The notes under the pieces: model-generated | The model's input: only the letters and a program-made list of their open reading frames with translations | What the model was told of the DNA's origin: nothing | Database searches by the model: none | Source: Paraniabella ginsengisoli | Lineage (GTDB): Bacteria > Bacteroidota > Bacteroidia > Chitinophagales > Chitinophagaceae | Assembly (NCBI RefSeq): GCF_022513635.1 | Contig: NZ_JAKWBL010000001.1 | Coordinates: 496,001-560,000, forward strand | Length of the DNA: 64,000 nt | Direction of reading: 5' to 3' | Translations under genes and position numbers: made by a program | Shown here: one piece after another, positions 52,601 to 61,456 of the stretch | Layout: every line of letters begins with the position of its first letter | Numbering within the stretch: position 1 is the first letter of the stretch

Positions 52601-52706
52601 AAAAACTTTCTTTTGCAATAGCTTTTGTACATAAGAAGCTAGTGATGAAAATAATGAATAAGGGGTATAGCTTTGCCTTCCCCTTTAAAAACAAGGTTTT
52701 GTTCAT
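49695..52706 (-). CDS. SusC/RagA-family TonB-linked outer-membrane protein
   Basis: 1,003 residues from the Met at 52706 (MNKTLFLKGKAKLYPLF); 17 upstream in-frame residues lack signal character. Signal peptide, carboxypeptidase-like domain (about 42-125: ITGIVLDASTKEPLEGATI), plug with VVVVGYGTQKQKDVTGAV and DASATAIYGSRGANGVVII, then a 22-strand barrel. Imports the SusD-bound ligand using TonB energy. Lies between myo-inositol oxygenase (91 bases upstream) and SusD, so it may import an inositol- or uronate-containing compound (inference). Confidence 0.95.
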   Translation of the reverse strand: MNKTLFLKGKAKLYPLFIIFITSFLCTKAIAKESFSFIEERLITGIVLDASTKEPLEGATISLKKGSTNTISDKAGKFSISVLAEDGILVISHVAYATQEVIITSTTSNIEVLLEPASSEMGEVVVVGYGTQKQKDVTGAVTTLKSSEFNKGIINSPQQLLQGKVSGVNVTSATGEPGGALKITIRGPGSVRSGSSPLFVIDGLPLDNASTGGGDPLNAINPDDIESFDVLKDASATAIYGSRGANGVVIITTKKGKAGTSILTLNAGLGVSKLANKIPVFTADEFRREVPRAGGTLDDKGGNTDWQDLVTRTALTQNYNLTLSGGSKQLVYYASFGAQRQEGIIQNNSLDRYTGRFNATQKLLDDRLVVEANLSFANTKNVRPPITSIIGEALGNNPTYPAYDENGNPAVYQNVLNNPLIYFDLDKEVGTINRVIASISPSLTIIKGLVYKLNFGVDNSNGVRDVQALGSTSPPRDGRYENYQTHNRNTLIENYLTYSRTISSHTFSALAGYSYQKFFIQEKNFSINKIPIGGVEPIYNPGVGTELTLANNRPGGKATINEQQSLFGRVTYQYDSRYLATVNFRADGSTKFGENNKYGYFPSFSLGWRISEEAFLKNSSIVNSLKLRAGWGRTGNQEIEPKITQALFISTSGSYPLYSSGPYPVSYSYARFANPDLQWEVSEQTDLGLDFGFLNGDLSGTIDYFNKKSTNILLQVTPADPVQPALYVWTNEKDMIISNKGIELDLNYRKRINEHLGFGIGGNISFIKNVVKNSPYTIIPSGSAQGSGLTSATINGYINGQPIGTFFLPQFIGIGADSLNNYLDADGNGSFSNDKDRVVLGTGLPSRLYSFYGNFNFKGLDLAVNFNGVSGNKIYDNTANSIFYKAKIAKNTNTTAEATKYPNESNSNTAPVSSRFLKNGSYLRLNNVSLGYNLKTQSMSFLKWASSVRVSVTGQNLFVFTDYDGYDPEVNIDRNIESAVSYGIDYLSYPKARSVIFGLNVSF

Positions 52707-52797
52707 AGCATAATAGTTTGGTTGTAAATGTAGATGTTCAAAAATGTTTGCCCGCAAGGAGCGCCATTAAGAAATTATTAAACTGAAAATACCATCA

Positions 52798-53688
52798 TCA
52801 AAATTTTAAAGTAACAGGTAAATATCTCGCAACAAGTTCCTGGTAATAAGGCTTTAATTTATTCCAATCAGGTGGTTCGGGGTTTTTTGAATATAGATCG
52901 TAAGGATTAAAAAGTTTGACCCATTTCAGCATTTCCCTGTCATGATCATCAAGCAAATATTGATATTCCCCTTCGCGATGCCAGGCGTAAAAAGAATGAT
53001 AGCGCAACATATACAGGCCACTTTCAGGTAAATAGTCTTTCAACATCTGGTATATATATTCGTCATGCCCCCAAGACATGTGTACATTTCGCAGGCCGCA
53101 CCCTTGTTTATATATCCCGGTTTTTGTTTGATATTCCGGGTTGGCGTAATCAGGATTATGTTTAAAAAATTCTGGATACACAATTTTATCTGAATAGGCG
53201 CACCCTACAGGAAACGTGTCACCCACTACTGCCCACTGTGGTTCACCAAAAAGACATAACACCTTTCCCATGTCATGCATCAATCCTGTTAAAACCATCC
53301 AGTCGGGATGTCCATCGCGCCGGATGGCTTCCGAGGTCTGTAACAGATGTTGAAACTGGTCCAGATCTGTATCCGGATCAGAATCATCCACCAATTGATT
53401 TAGAAAATCAAAAGCGCTCCAAATTGGCATTTCCCTCTTATCAAATTTCAGATAGTTGTTACGCTTTTCCTGTACAAAATCGTAGGTTTGATAGGTATGA
53501 TTAAGCCGATAAAATTCTTTAACAGTATCTCTGGCTGGATCATCGTAGTTTCGATATTCTTCTGTCGCTTTTGACGATGCAATACTATCAGGATCGGGAT
53601 AACGCTCTAATACAGCATCTTCCCATTCATCAAGGCTGTTCAAAGGATTTACTTCTTTTGGTGTGAATACTTTTTCATTCATGGCCAT
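52798..53688 (-). CDS. myo-Inositol oxygenase
   Basis: Mixed-valent di-iron enzyme converting myo-inositol plus O2 to D-glucuronate. 296 residues from Met at 53688; 53682 is an alternative start. Signature segments: [57 protein letters not shown] and [19 protein letters not shown], which contain the His and Asp iron ligands expected from the animal enzyme. The family is mainly eukaryotic but occurs in some Bacteroidota. Same strand as SusC/SusD; the product could flow through uronate isomerisation and UxuA (25174-26349). Confidence 0.93.
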   Translation of the reverse strand: MAMNEKVFTPKEVNPLNSLDEWEDAVLERYPDPDSIASSKATEEYRNYDDPARDTVKEFYRLNHTYQTYDFVQEKRNNYLKFDKREMPIWSAFDFLNQLVDDSDPDTDLDQFQHLLQTSEAIRRDGHPDWMVLTGLMHDMGKVLCLFGEPQWAVVGDTFPVGCAYSDKIVYPEFFKHNPDYANPEYQTKTGIYKQGCGLRNVHMSWGHDEYIYQMLKDYLPESGLYMLRYHSFYAWHREGEYQYLLDDHDREMLKWVKLFNPYDLYSKNPEPPDWNKLKPYYQELVARYLPVTLKF

Positions 53689-53715
53689 GGCTCCAAGGTT
53701 TTTGTTTGTGTGCAA

Positions 53716-54124
53716 TCGTATTACAACCCGAAAGTATAAATTTTTGATGCGTAGGATAGAGAAACTCCTAATTTTATTTACGAAACCGTTTTCGCTGCTG
53801 CCTGCTGTAAAGAAGCGTTAGCTTAATTTAAAAAGATAAATTTTATCTATTTAAAGTTTTTTTGTTGGGCATGAAGAGCGCCAATATAAAAGAATTTATG
53901 CGTGAGCTGAATTAGTTGTATCCGCATTCAAACGCTTTGCAGGATAGTTATTAATTCGTTACCTGAAATAATAAACTCAACACTTAAAAAATATTCCAAT
54001 TACAAAAGTTAGTAATTCAACATAAACATCATTTTTTTTATTAAAAATTGTCGTCAAAAACGAAAAGGCAATTTATCTTCATTCTATCGTATTTTTATCC
54101 AATCATTTATTTAGCTTGTATCTT
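53716..54124. other. Divergent spacer between MIOX and tolC, no gene seen
   Basis: 409 AT-rich bases. It must contain the promoters of the MIOX-SusCD group and of the efflux operon, but I cannot pick a convincing -33/-7 pair. No strong hairpins or open frames. Confidence 0.4.
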
Positions 54125-55551
54125 ATGAGGTGTCTTATTTGTTTGTTATTACTGGCTCTTGTATTTAACCCGGCATTTGCTCAGGAAAAATGGGATCTGA
54201 AGCGATGTGTTGATTATGCACTTGCTAATAACATTTCTGTAAAACAAGCAGATGTGCAGGCGCGTTTTGATAAGCTAACGCACGATCAAAGTATATTAGC
54301 CTTATATCCCAGGATTAATAGCCAACACAGTGCCGGTTTTCAGTTTGGACGTTCAATTGATCCTACCTCTAATCAGTTTACTACAAACCAAATATTATTT
54401 TCCAATCATGGATTGGATGTAGGACTTGATCTGTTTAATTGGTTTAGTAAAAAGAATACGATCAAAGCAAATGATTACCTGGCTCAGGCTAGCGTTGCCA
54501 GGCTTGAGAAGGCAAAAAATGATGTGGCCCTTAACGTCGCTAATGCTTATTTGGCGGCACTTTTAAACAGAGAGCAGATTAATGTAAATAAAGTACAGGT
54601 AGCACAGAGCCGCGAACAATTTGATAACATAAAAAAGCAAGTTGAAGCGGGTGCCTTGCCAGAACTGAACGAGGCTGAAGCTGAAACGCAATATGCAACT
54701 GATAGTTCTAATTTGCTCACGGCGCAAACCAATTATACTTTATCACTTTTGCAGCTTAAAGCATTGATCAACCTGGAAGCAGATGCACCTTTTGATATAG
54801 AAGTACCGCCAGTAGAAGCTATACCTGTAGAGGCTCTGGCAGATTTAGATCCTGTTATTGTGTATCAATCAGCATTGGAAAACCTTCCTCAGCAAAAAAT
54901 AAATAATCTCACTTTAAAAGCAAGTGAGAAAAATGTAGCTGTAGCTAAAGCAGGTTTGTATCCTTCCTTTTCATTTTTTGGTGGATTGAATTCACGTTAT
55001 TCAAACGCGCAAAGAACCATACCTAATAGTTTTCAGACAATTAATGTTCCGGTTGGAACAGTTGATGTTAATGGGGTGGCTTATCCTGTAACTTCGCCAA
55101 TAACACAACCACTTGGGTTCGATAAAAACACTTATTTCCGGCAATTAAGTAATAACTTTAGTCAAAACGTTGGTGTAGGCGTTAATATCCCAATTTTTAA
55201 TGGAGGTGTAGCGCGAACCAACTGGCAGAAAGCCAAGCTGGATGTGGAGAACCAACAATTGTTAAAAGAGCAGGATACGCGCACATTAAAGCAGGATATT
55301 TACCAGGCACATACTAATGCAATAGCGGCAGTACAAAAATATAACGCAACTAAAATAGCGGTAGCCTCTGCACAAAAAGCATACGACTTTGCCAAAAAAG
55401 ATTTGATGTTGGTTTGCTGCAACCAATCGACCTTATCTTAAATCAAAATAATTTATTCAGGGCTAAAATAAACCTGTTATCTGCTCAATATGATTTTGTT
55501 TTTAAAATGAAATTACTTGAGTTCTACAAAGGGCAGGGGTTGAAGTTGTGA
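54125..55551 (+). CDS. TolC-family outer-membrane efflux protein
   Basis: About 476 residues from the ATG at 54125 (signal MRCLICLLLLALVFNPAFAQ); a TTG three codons earlier is less likely. Repeated OEP helical pairs (LKRCVDYALANNISVKQADV, KQVEAGALPELNEAEAE) and a C-terminal repeat. The frame breaks at the A6 run 55394-55399; one A gives KRFDVGLLQPIDLILNQNNL and a normal end. First gene of a two-component efflux unit with the adaptor at 55662; no inner-membrane pump gene follows. Confidence 0.93.
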
Positions 55552-55661
55552 GTCATGAATGATGAATAATGAATGGTACATTAGCAGTAAGAAATTAGTA
55601 AGTGGCAAGAAGACTATGAACAATGGACTAAACTAAAATATCAAATCAGAAATAATTAAGG

Positions 55662-57016
55662 ATGAGCAAACGTTGGCAAAAAATATTAATTATCGGAGGC
55701 GCGGTTCTCGCTGCTGTGTTCCTTGTTGTAGTGAACATGAATAAAGGGAAGGGGGCATACAGGTTACAGCAGAAAAAGCGGCCACACGATCTATAACTGA
55801 AACGGTAACTGCAAGCGGCCAAATCTATCCGGAGTATGAAGTGAAAATAAGCCCAGATATAAGTGGGGAGGTAACGGACTTAACAGTAGCAGAGGGTGAT
55901 AGCGTTACAAAAGGCCAGGTGTTGGCCCGTGTGTATGCTGATGTTTACGCTTTGCAAAGAGATGAGGCGGCAGCAAGAGTTGGACAATCGCAGGCAACAG
56001 TAGCCAACAACAAAGCAGCTTTGGGTGCTTTAAAAGCTTCACTCGATCAGGCACAACAACAGTATGACAGGAATAAAATGCTTTATAATGATAAGGTGAT
56101 ATCAAAGGCGGAATTTGAACAATTTGAAGCCAGCCTTTCTTCAGCAAAAGCTAACTATGATGCTGCGCTTCAGAATATCCGCAGCTTGCAAGCTGGTGTT
56201 CAATCTTCTCAAACGGGGTTAACCTCAGCGAATATTACACTCAGCAGGGCTACAATTGTAGCACCAATGAACGGCGTTGTTTCTTCTTTAAAAATAGAAA
56301 AAGGAGAACGCGTTGTTGGGACCGCACAAATGGCCGGAACTGAGATGATGACGATAGCCGATATGAATACAATTGAGGTTCGCGTAGACGTGGGCGAAAA
56401 TGACATTGTAAAAGTAAGTATTGGAGATATTGCAGATGTTGAAGTGGATGCCTACAATGAAAGAAAATTTAAAGGTGTTGTGACTAAGATTGCCAGCAGC
56501 GTAAAATCCGATTTGGGAACGGCTGCCTCAGTGAGTACGGAAGTAACCAATTACGAAGTGCGTATACGACTTGACAAATCTTCTTATCAGGATTTGATCA
56601 CTAATAGAAAAATGCCGTTTAGACCAGGAATGAATGCGCGGGCCGACATCAAAACCAGGCAAAAAGATAATGTAATTTCTGTTCCTATTGCTTCAGTAAA
56701 TGCGCGTGTAAAAGGTAGCGATAAGAGTATGGCCGACTCTAAAAAGGAAAATGAAAAAGCGAATACTTCCGACGCTGCCGAAGATCAGGGTGGCGACGAT
56801 ATGGAAGAAATTGTATTTATGGTAATGAAAGACGGTATCGTGAAAAAACGGGTCGTGAAAACTGGTATCCAGGATATTAATTACATTGAAGTAACCAACG
56901 GTATCAAAGCAGGCGATATGATCGTAACAGGTCCATATAGTGTGGTAAGTCAAACTTTAAAAGATGGCGATAAGGTTAAGGTCGTATCCAAAGATGAACT
57001 TTTCAAAACTAAATAA
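55662..57016 (+). CDS. Efflux RND/ABC periplasmic adaptor (HlyD/MacA-like)
   Basis: About 452 residues. Membrane anchor MSKRWQKILIIGGAVLAAVF; the frame breaks at the G5 run 55751-55755 and one G joins it. Biotinyl-lipoyl half (SGQIYPEYEVKISPDISGEV), alpha-hairpin (about 120-210), second lipoyl half (ATIVAPMNGVVSSLKIEKGE) and beta-barrel, then an acidic Lys/Glu insert (SKKENEKANTSDAAEDQGG) before the C-terminal domain. Links TolC to an inner-membrane transporter. MacB-type ABC proteins usually follow; here the next gene is a VOC protein. Confidence 0.92.
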
Positions 57017-57040
57017 CTCCACTTTTAAAATAATTTCAAC

Positions 57041-57501
57041 ATGTTAAGAAGTGTTCTTTTACTTATCTGTTTTTCTGTATGTCTGTCAGTAAGCGCTCAA
57101 GATAATATCAAGCCCAAGGCTGTGCTCAATCATCAGGCTTTATATGTGGTAGATTTACAAAAAGCCGGTGATTTCTATAAGAACATCATCGGGCTTGAGC
57201 AAATTGATGAACCTTTTAAAATCGGCAAACATATTTGGTTGAAAACGGGGCCACACACTTCATTGCATTTGATAAAAGGTGCTGAAGCTAAAAAAGAATA
57301 TTACAAAAACCATCATATCTGTTTTAGTGTTCCCTCTTTGGATGCATTTATTAAAATCTTAAAAGAGAAAAAAATAGAATGGGAAGATGCGGCAGGAAAA
57401 AAGGCGCTATTACGTCAAGACCAGACGGCATCAAACAACTATGGATACAGGATCCCGACGGATATTGGTTGGAAATAAATGATGACCAGCAAGGGTTTTG
57501 A
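57041..57501 (+). CDS. Exported VOC-superfamily (glyoxalase-like) protein
   Basis: About 153 residues. Signal peptide MLRSVLLLICFSVCLSVSAQ then a single VOC unit: LNHQALYVVDLQKAGDFYKNI, HTSLHLIKGAE, HHICFSVPSLDAF, WIQDPDGYWLEIND. Metal-binding His/Glu positions of VOC enzymes are present (His in LNHQ, Glu in WLEIN). The frame breaks at the A6 run 57397-57402; one A restores the C-terminus ending at 57501. A secreted VOC protein is unusual; substrate unknown. 24 bases after the adaptor gene, probably same transcript. Confidence 0.87.
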
Positions 57502-57604
57502 AGAATATTTGAACCATGATTTATTTGATTTTTGTGATTAGGTGGAGATGAATTTTTAATTTATCATGCATTTAGATTATGCAACGGCGGTGAAAAAACT
57601 TAAC

Positions 57605-57737
57605 CACATAGGCATGTAGTTTTATCCCTTTATAAGGATGTATAGAATCCGCCGAAGGCGGAACATAGTATCCACGCGATAAAACGATTATGTGTTTTTA
57701 TGTCTCCTTTTAGCATAACATTCTATATGCCTATGTG
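57605..57737. repeat. Large inverted-repeat (MITE-like) element
   Basis: CACATAGGCAT (57605-57615) and ATGCCTATGTG (57727-57737) form the ends. Inside are TCCGCC-GAA-GGCGGA (57648-57662) and further partial pairings (TTTTATC / GATAAAA). About 133 bases, no coding capacity. It fills most of the 57502-57810 spacer. Confidence 0.75.
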
Positions 57738-57810
57738 TTTTGTCACGATTGCTATGGTAACAACTGTTGAATGGTTGATATATAAATCTGCTAATCCAAT
57801 AAATCCAGGT

Positions 57811-58092
57811 TCAGACAGCTTTCCTCAAATAATATTCAAACGAAAATGCTTCGCCAAGTTCACCAGATGCTTCTTCAAACAGTTGTATCAGCTTATCAAA
57901 AATCTCTAATTGCGACATTGACATATTTTCAAATCGAACAGCAAGCGGCAGCTCAATATCGCCAGTAAGAGAATCCCATAAAGCATCCAGATTTTTACCA
58001 AAATGTTCAGGCAAATTTAATTGCCGTTTTGCAACAATATAAAAATCGTCCATTGTTCCGATGCGCTCAAAATCAAATATTGCCTTATTCAT
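57811..58092 (-). CDS. Barstar-family RNase inhibitor
   Basis: 93 residues, barstar fold: MNKAIFDFERIGTMDDFYIV, HFGKNLDALWDSLTGDIELP (the Asn-x-Asp-Ala-Leu-Trp motif of helix 2 that plugs the barnase active site), and SFEYYLRKAV. Cytoplasmic inhibitor that protects the producer from the adjacent barnase. Its ATG overlaps the barnase stop in an ATGA (58089-58092), so translation is coupled. Confidence 0.93.
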   Translation of the reverse strand: MNKAIFDFERIGTMDDFYIVAKRQLNLPEHFGKNLDALWDSLTGDIELPLAVRFENMSMSQLEIFDKLIQLFEEASGELGEAFSFEYYLRKAV

Positions 58093-58550
58093 TTTTGCTG
58101 AAATGTTTTATAATGATCGTATGTAACATAAATTAATCCATCGCTGGAAAATAAGAGCCGGTCTGCATTGCGCCTGCCACAGTTATAATTCAGATCTGCT
58201 TCAAACCATTTTCTTCCATCCGATTTTGGCAAATTTCCTTCTCGATTAGAAAATACATCTCCACCAATTGCCTTTCCAGGAAGTACATCGCACAAATTGC
58301 GTTCAGATGCAATCCAGCCCTGCCTCCTTGCTTCGCCTTTCTTTATATAATAATCGGGCAATTTATGGTTTTTCTTCACATAAGGAACTACAACTTTCGC
58401 GCTTGTAAGTTCATCAATACGCATTGTTACTGTATCTGCTGCAAAGGCATTATCAGCGGCACCATTCTTATTACTAAAGAAAATAACACCACCAACAATT
58501 AGCAATATCAGTACAATAATACCAATGCGTTTGTTATTTATCATCATCAT
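58089..58550 (-). CDS. Barnase-type ribonuclease, exported or membrane-anchored
   Basis: 153 residues. N-terminal hydrophobic segment (IGIIVLILLIVGGVIFF, residues 9-25) then a microbial RNase (N1/T1/barnase) domain: LPDYYIKKGEARRQGW, AIGGDVFSNREGNLP, Glu117 in WFEADLNY, Arg131 in RRNADRLLFSSDG and His146 in YDHYKTF, which match the barnase catalytic Glu, Arg and His. Guanyl-preferring RNase, probably secreted or surface-bound. Two Met codons follow the first, so the exact start is uncertain. Paired with barstar. Confidence 0.93.
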   Translation of the reverse strand: MMMINNKRIGIIVLILLIVGGVIFFSNKNGAADNAFAADTVTMRIDELTSAKVVVPYVKKNHKLPDYYIKKGEARRQGWIASERNLCDVLPGKAIGGDVFSNREGNLPKSDGRKWFEADLNYNCGRRNADRLLFSSDGLIYVTYDHYKTFQQK

Positions 58551-58605
58551 ACAAACTTAGGTAAATAATAGATCAGCAAAAGCAACTGTATGCTACATTT
58601 TGGTT

Positions 58606-58688
58606 CTCACAGAAAACGCAGACTGACACAGAAATAAAAACATAAGCAAGTGCCTGATTATTCTGTGTATTTCCGTACATTCTGTGAG
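58606..58688. repeat. Nested inverted-repeat element
   Basis: Outer arms CTCACAGAA (58606-58614) and TTCTGTGAG (58680-58688), inner arms ACACAGAA (58626-58633) and TTCTGTGT (58661-58668). A short cruciform-like spacer repeat between divergent genes. Confidence 0.65.
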
Positions 58689-58741
58689 ACACTATTTTCC
58701 TCTTACTTTTTTATTATCTTACCAATGCATAAACTCTTGTT

Positions 58742-59634
58742 ATGATAAAAAATATATCTGTTATTGGTGCAGGCACAATGGGCAATGGTATAGCACATGT
58801 ATTTGCGCAACATCATTTCAATGTTATACTAATAGATATTTCTGCTGCGCAACTGGAAAAAGCGATTAGCACTATTTCAAAAAACCTGGATAGACAAATT
58901 GCAAAAGAATTGATCAACGAAAATCAGAAAAAGATTATTTAAATAACATAACCACTGAAACCCAGATTGAGAAAGGCGTTGCAAGCGCACAATTAGTTAT
59001 AGAAGCAGCTTCTGAAAGCGAAACACTCAAGCTGAATATTTTTAAACAGATTGACGAATTTGCGCCACAGGACTGCATTCTGGCGAGTAATACTTCTTCC
59101 ATTTCAATCACGAAAATTGCTGCTGCAACGAAACGTCCCCAACAGGTTATTGGCATGCATTTTATGAACCCAGTGCCAGTAATGAAGCTGGTTGAAATCA
59201 TTAACGGATACACAACCGACAATTATGTTACAGGGACTATTGTCGAACTAGCAAAACAACTTGGCAAAACACCTGCACTTGCCAATGATTACCCAGGCTT
59301 TGTAGCCAACAGAATTTTAATGCCAATGATTAACGAAGCTATTTATACTTTACATGAAGGCGTGGCCGATGTTGAAGCTATTGATGCCATCATGAAACTG
59401 GGAATGGCGCACCCAATGGGGCCTTTGCAGTTGGCGGATTTTATTGGACTGGATGTTTGTCTTTCAATTTTGCAGGTGTTATATAATGGCTTTGGCAATC
59501 CCAAATATGCACCTTGCCCTTTGTTGGTGAACATGGTTATAGCAGGAAATCTGGGTGTAAAATCAGGTGAGGGATTTTATACTTATACTTCAGGCAGTAA
59601 GGAGTTAGTGATAAGCAACAAATTCAGGAAGTGA
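58742..59634 (+). CDS. 3-Hydroxyacyl-CoA (3-hydroxybutyryl-CoA) dehydrogenase
   Basis: About 297 residues. NAD-dependent oxidation of 3-hydroxyacyl-CoA (beta-oxidation or butanoate metabolism). Rossmann motif VIGAGTMGNGIAHV, then ILASNTSSISITKIA, the catalytic His and neighbours in GMHFMNPVPVMKLVEII, and MGPLQLADFIGLDV in the C-terminal domain. One break at A5 58927-58931; an extra A gives NQKKDYLNNITTE. The stop overlaps the restored end of the convergent gene by 30 bases. Confidence 0.94.
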
Positions 59635-60050
59635 ATCAATTTCTATTAACTGTCCATCCTTTTTTGCCAGCCATAATTATGATTACCATTGGTAAGAATT
59701 AAATACTCTGCTGGCATTGAAATGTTGTATCTAAGTATTTGATGCAATACACTTTCTCCAACTGATATCTTGTCTCCTTTGCACTCAACTAACATCCAGG
59801 GTTTATGATCATGATCATAAACCAGTATATCAAAACGCTTTTTAAGATCGCCTAAGTAAATCTCTTTTTCCAGCGCAATTAAAGATTTAGGATATTTCAT
59901 TACCTGCAACAGATATTGCACAAAATTCTGCCGCACCCATTCTTCATCCTGAAGCAATAACCACTTCCGGCGTATCGCATCAAAAATATGGGGCTGGTTA
60001 TTTCTGAGCTCTATTTTAAAATCCGGCTTAGGATATTCTATTGAAATCAT
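59605..60050 (-). CDS. Stand-alone HsdR N-terminal-domain protein (HSDR_N_2)
   Basis: About 148 residues. Resembles the N-terminal nuclease-like domain of type I restriction subunit HsdR: VRQNFVQYLLQVMKYPKSLI, KKRFDILVYD and VECKGDK hold the PD-(D/E)xK pattern (Asp in RFDILV, Glu-x-Lys in VECKGD). No HsdM/S or helicase is near, so this is not a restriction system but a solitary nuclease-like protein common in Bacteroidota. The frame breaks at the T6 run 59660-59665; one base extends it to 59605 (KKDGQLIEIDSLPEFVAYH). Confidence 0.85.
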
Positions 60051-60091
60051 TAGTCCAAAAATAAAAGTTTAATTTAGCTAAAGTAATTTAT

Positions 60092-60862
60092 ATGAAAACA
60101 AAACAGGACATTGTAGAAAACTGGCTTCCACGTTATACCGGAGAAGATCTTAAAAATTTTGGAAAATATATCCTGCTTACTAATTTCAGTAACTATGTAA
60201 AAATGTTTGCTGAATGGAATAAAGTAGATGTTATCGGTGAAGGGAAACCAATGCAATGCGCTACCGCAGAAGATATTACAATTATAAATTTTGGAATGGG
60301 GAGCCCAACAGCGGCTACAGTTATGGATTTACTCACAGCGATAAAGCCAGACGCAGTTTTGTTTTTAGGAAAATGTGGCGGACTCAAAAAACGCAATAAA
60401 GTCGGTGATCTAATACTTCCTATTGCTGCCATTCGCGGCGAAGGAACCTCTGGTGATTATTTTCCGCCAGAAGTTCCCGCGTTACCTGCGTTTGCACTAC
60501 AAAAAGCAGTTAGCACAACTATTCGCGAAGCTAAAACAGATTACTGGACCGGTACCGTTTACACCACCAACAGAAGGGTTTGGGAGCACGATGAACCCTT
60601 TAAAGAATACCTGAAAAAGATTCGTGCCTACGCAATTGATATGGAAACTGCTACTATTTTCAGCGTTGGTTTTTATAACAAAATCCCCACTGGTGCGTTG
60701 TTATTAGTTAGCGATTCGCCCATGATTCCCGAAGGCGTAAAAACCGAAGAAAGCGATAAAAAGGTAACATCAGATTATGTGGAAAACCATTTAAAAATAG
60801 GTATTGGTTCGTTACGGCAACTCATCAACAACAGGCAAACCATACGACATCTTCGATTTTAA
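60092..60862 (+). CDS. amn: AMP nucleosidase
   Basis: Splits AMP into adenine and ribose 5-phosphate. 256 residues, the short Bacteroidota type: nucleoside-phosphorylase fold with IINFGMGSPTAATVMDLL, FLGKCGGLKKRNKVGDLILP and YAIDMETATIFSVGF. The Glu-Thr-Ala region and the phosphate-binding Gly loops fit AMP nucleosidase rather than an uridine phosphorylase. Intact, 41 bases from the divergent HsdR-N gene. Confidence 0.93.
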   Translation: MKTKQDIVENWLPRYTGEDLKNFGKYILLTNFSNYVKMFAEWNKVDVIGEGKPMQCATAEDITIINFGMGSPTAATVMDLLTAIKPDAVLFLGKCGGLKKRNKVGDLILPIAAIRGEGTSGDYFPPEVPALPAFALQKAVSTTIREAKTDYWTGTVYTTNRRVWEHDEPFKEYLKKIRAYAIDMETATIFSVGFYNKIPTGALLLVSDSPMIPEGVKTEESDKKVTSDYVENHLKIGIGSLRQLINNRQTIRHLRF

Positions 60863-61059
60863 TTTTGAACCCAACAGCAGTATATATGGCATCAGTTTTG
60901 CCACGCTCGGTTTATCGTCCCGATTATGTGGCATCACATTCGGGGCAGTTTATGCTGAGCTGGTCGAAGCATCGCGATGTTGTACTAAAATATAAATCAT
61001 CATTGTTGCGTTAGCCGTATGGCATGCGTTAAATCATTAAACTCTCAAAATTATAATTA

Positions 61060-61456
61060 ATGAAAAATTTTTTAGCCTTAACACTACTAATTACAATATC
61101 ATTTTTCACGATATCGTGCAACTAAAACAAACCCTTCCGGTACAAGCACAAGTAAAATGAAAGCACGTTTTGAAATTGCAGGCATCTGTTCAAATTATAC
61201 TTTTAGCTTGATCGAAGGGAATAAAGATACTTCTCTTGTTGAAGCCACATGGACCAATCCACAAAGCGACAGTACTTATACAAATGCATTTGGCGTTAAA
61301 AACCCCTGCGATCTTCCCGAAGGATTAAAAGTTGGAGATGAATTTTATTTTGAAGTAGAGAACGATCGTCCCAACAGGTGTATGGTATGTATGGCTTATT
61401 ATCCAACGCCAACAAAAAAATTAAACATAAAAGTATTGGAGGTGATCAAAAAATAA
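61060..61456 (+). CDS. Small predicted lipoprotein
   Basis: About 131 residues. A start at 61060 reads KNFLALTLLITISFFTISC, a lipobox signal, but the frame stops two codons after the Cys. Downstream, an open frame from about 61112 encodes MKARFEIAGICSNYTFSLIE and a beta-sandwich-like domain with GLKVGDEFYFEVENDRP. The two frames differ by two bases, fitting two single-base losses between 61125 and 61157. It stops one base before the ABC ATPase gene. Function unknown. Confidence 0.7.

Noticed and set aside
59605-60050. Type I restriction system
   Set aside because: Only a solitary HsdR-N-like domain; no methylase, specificity or helicase genes nearby.
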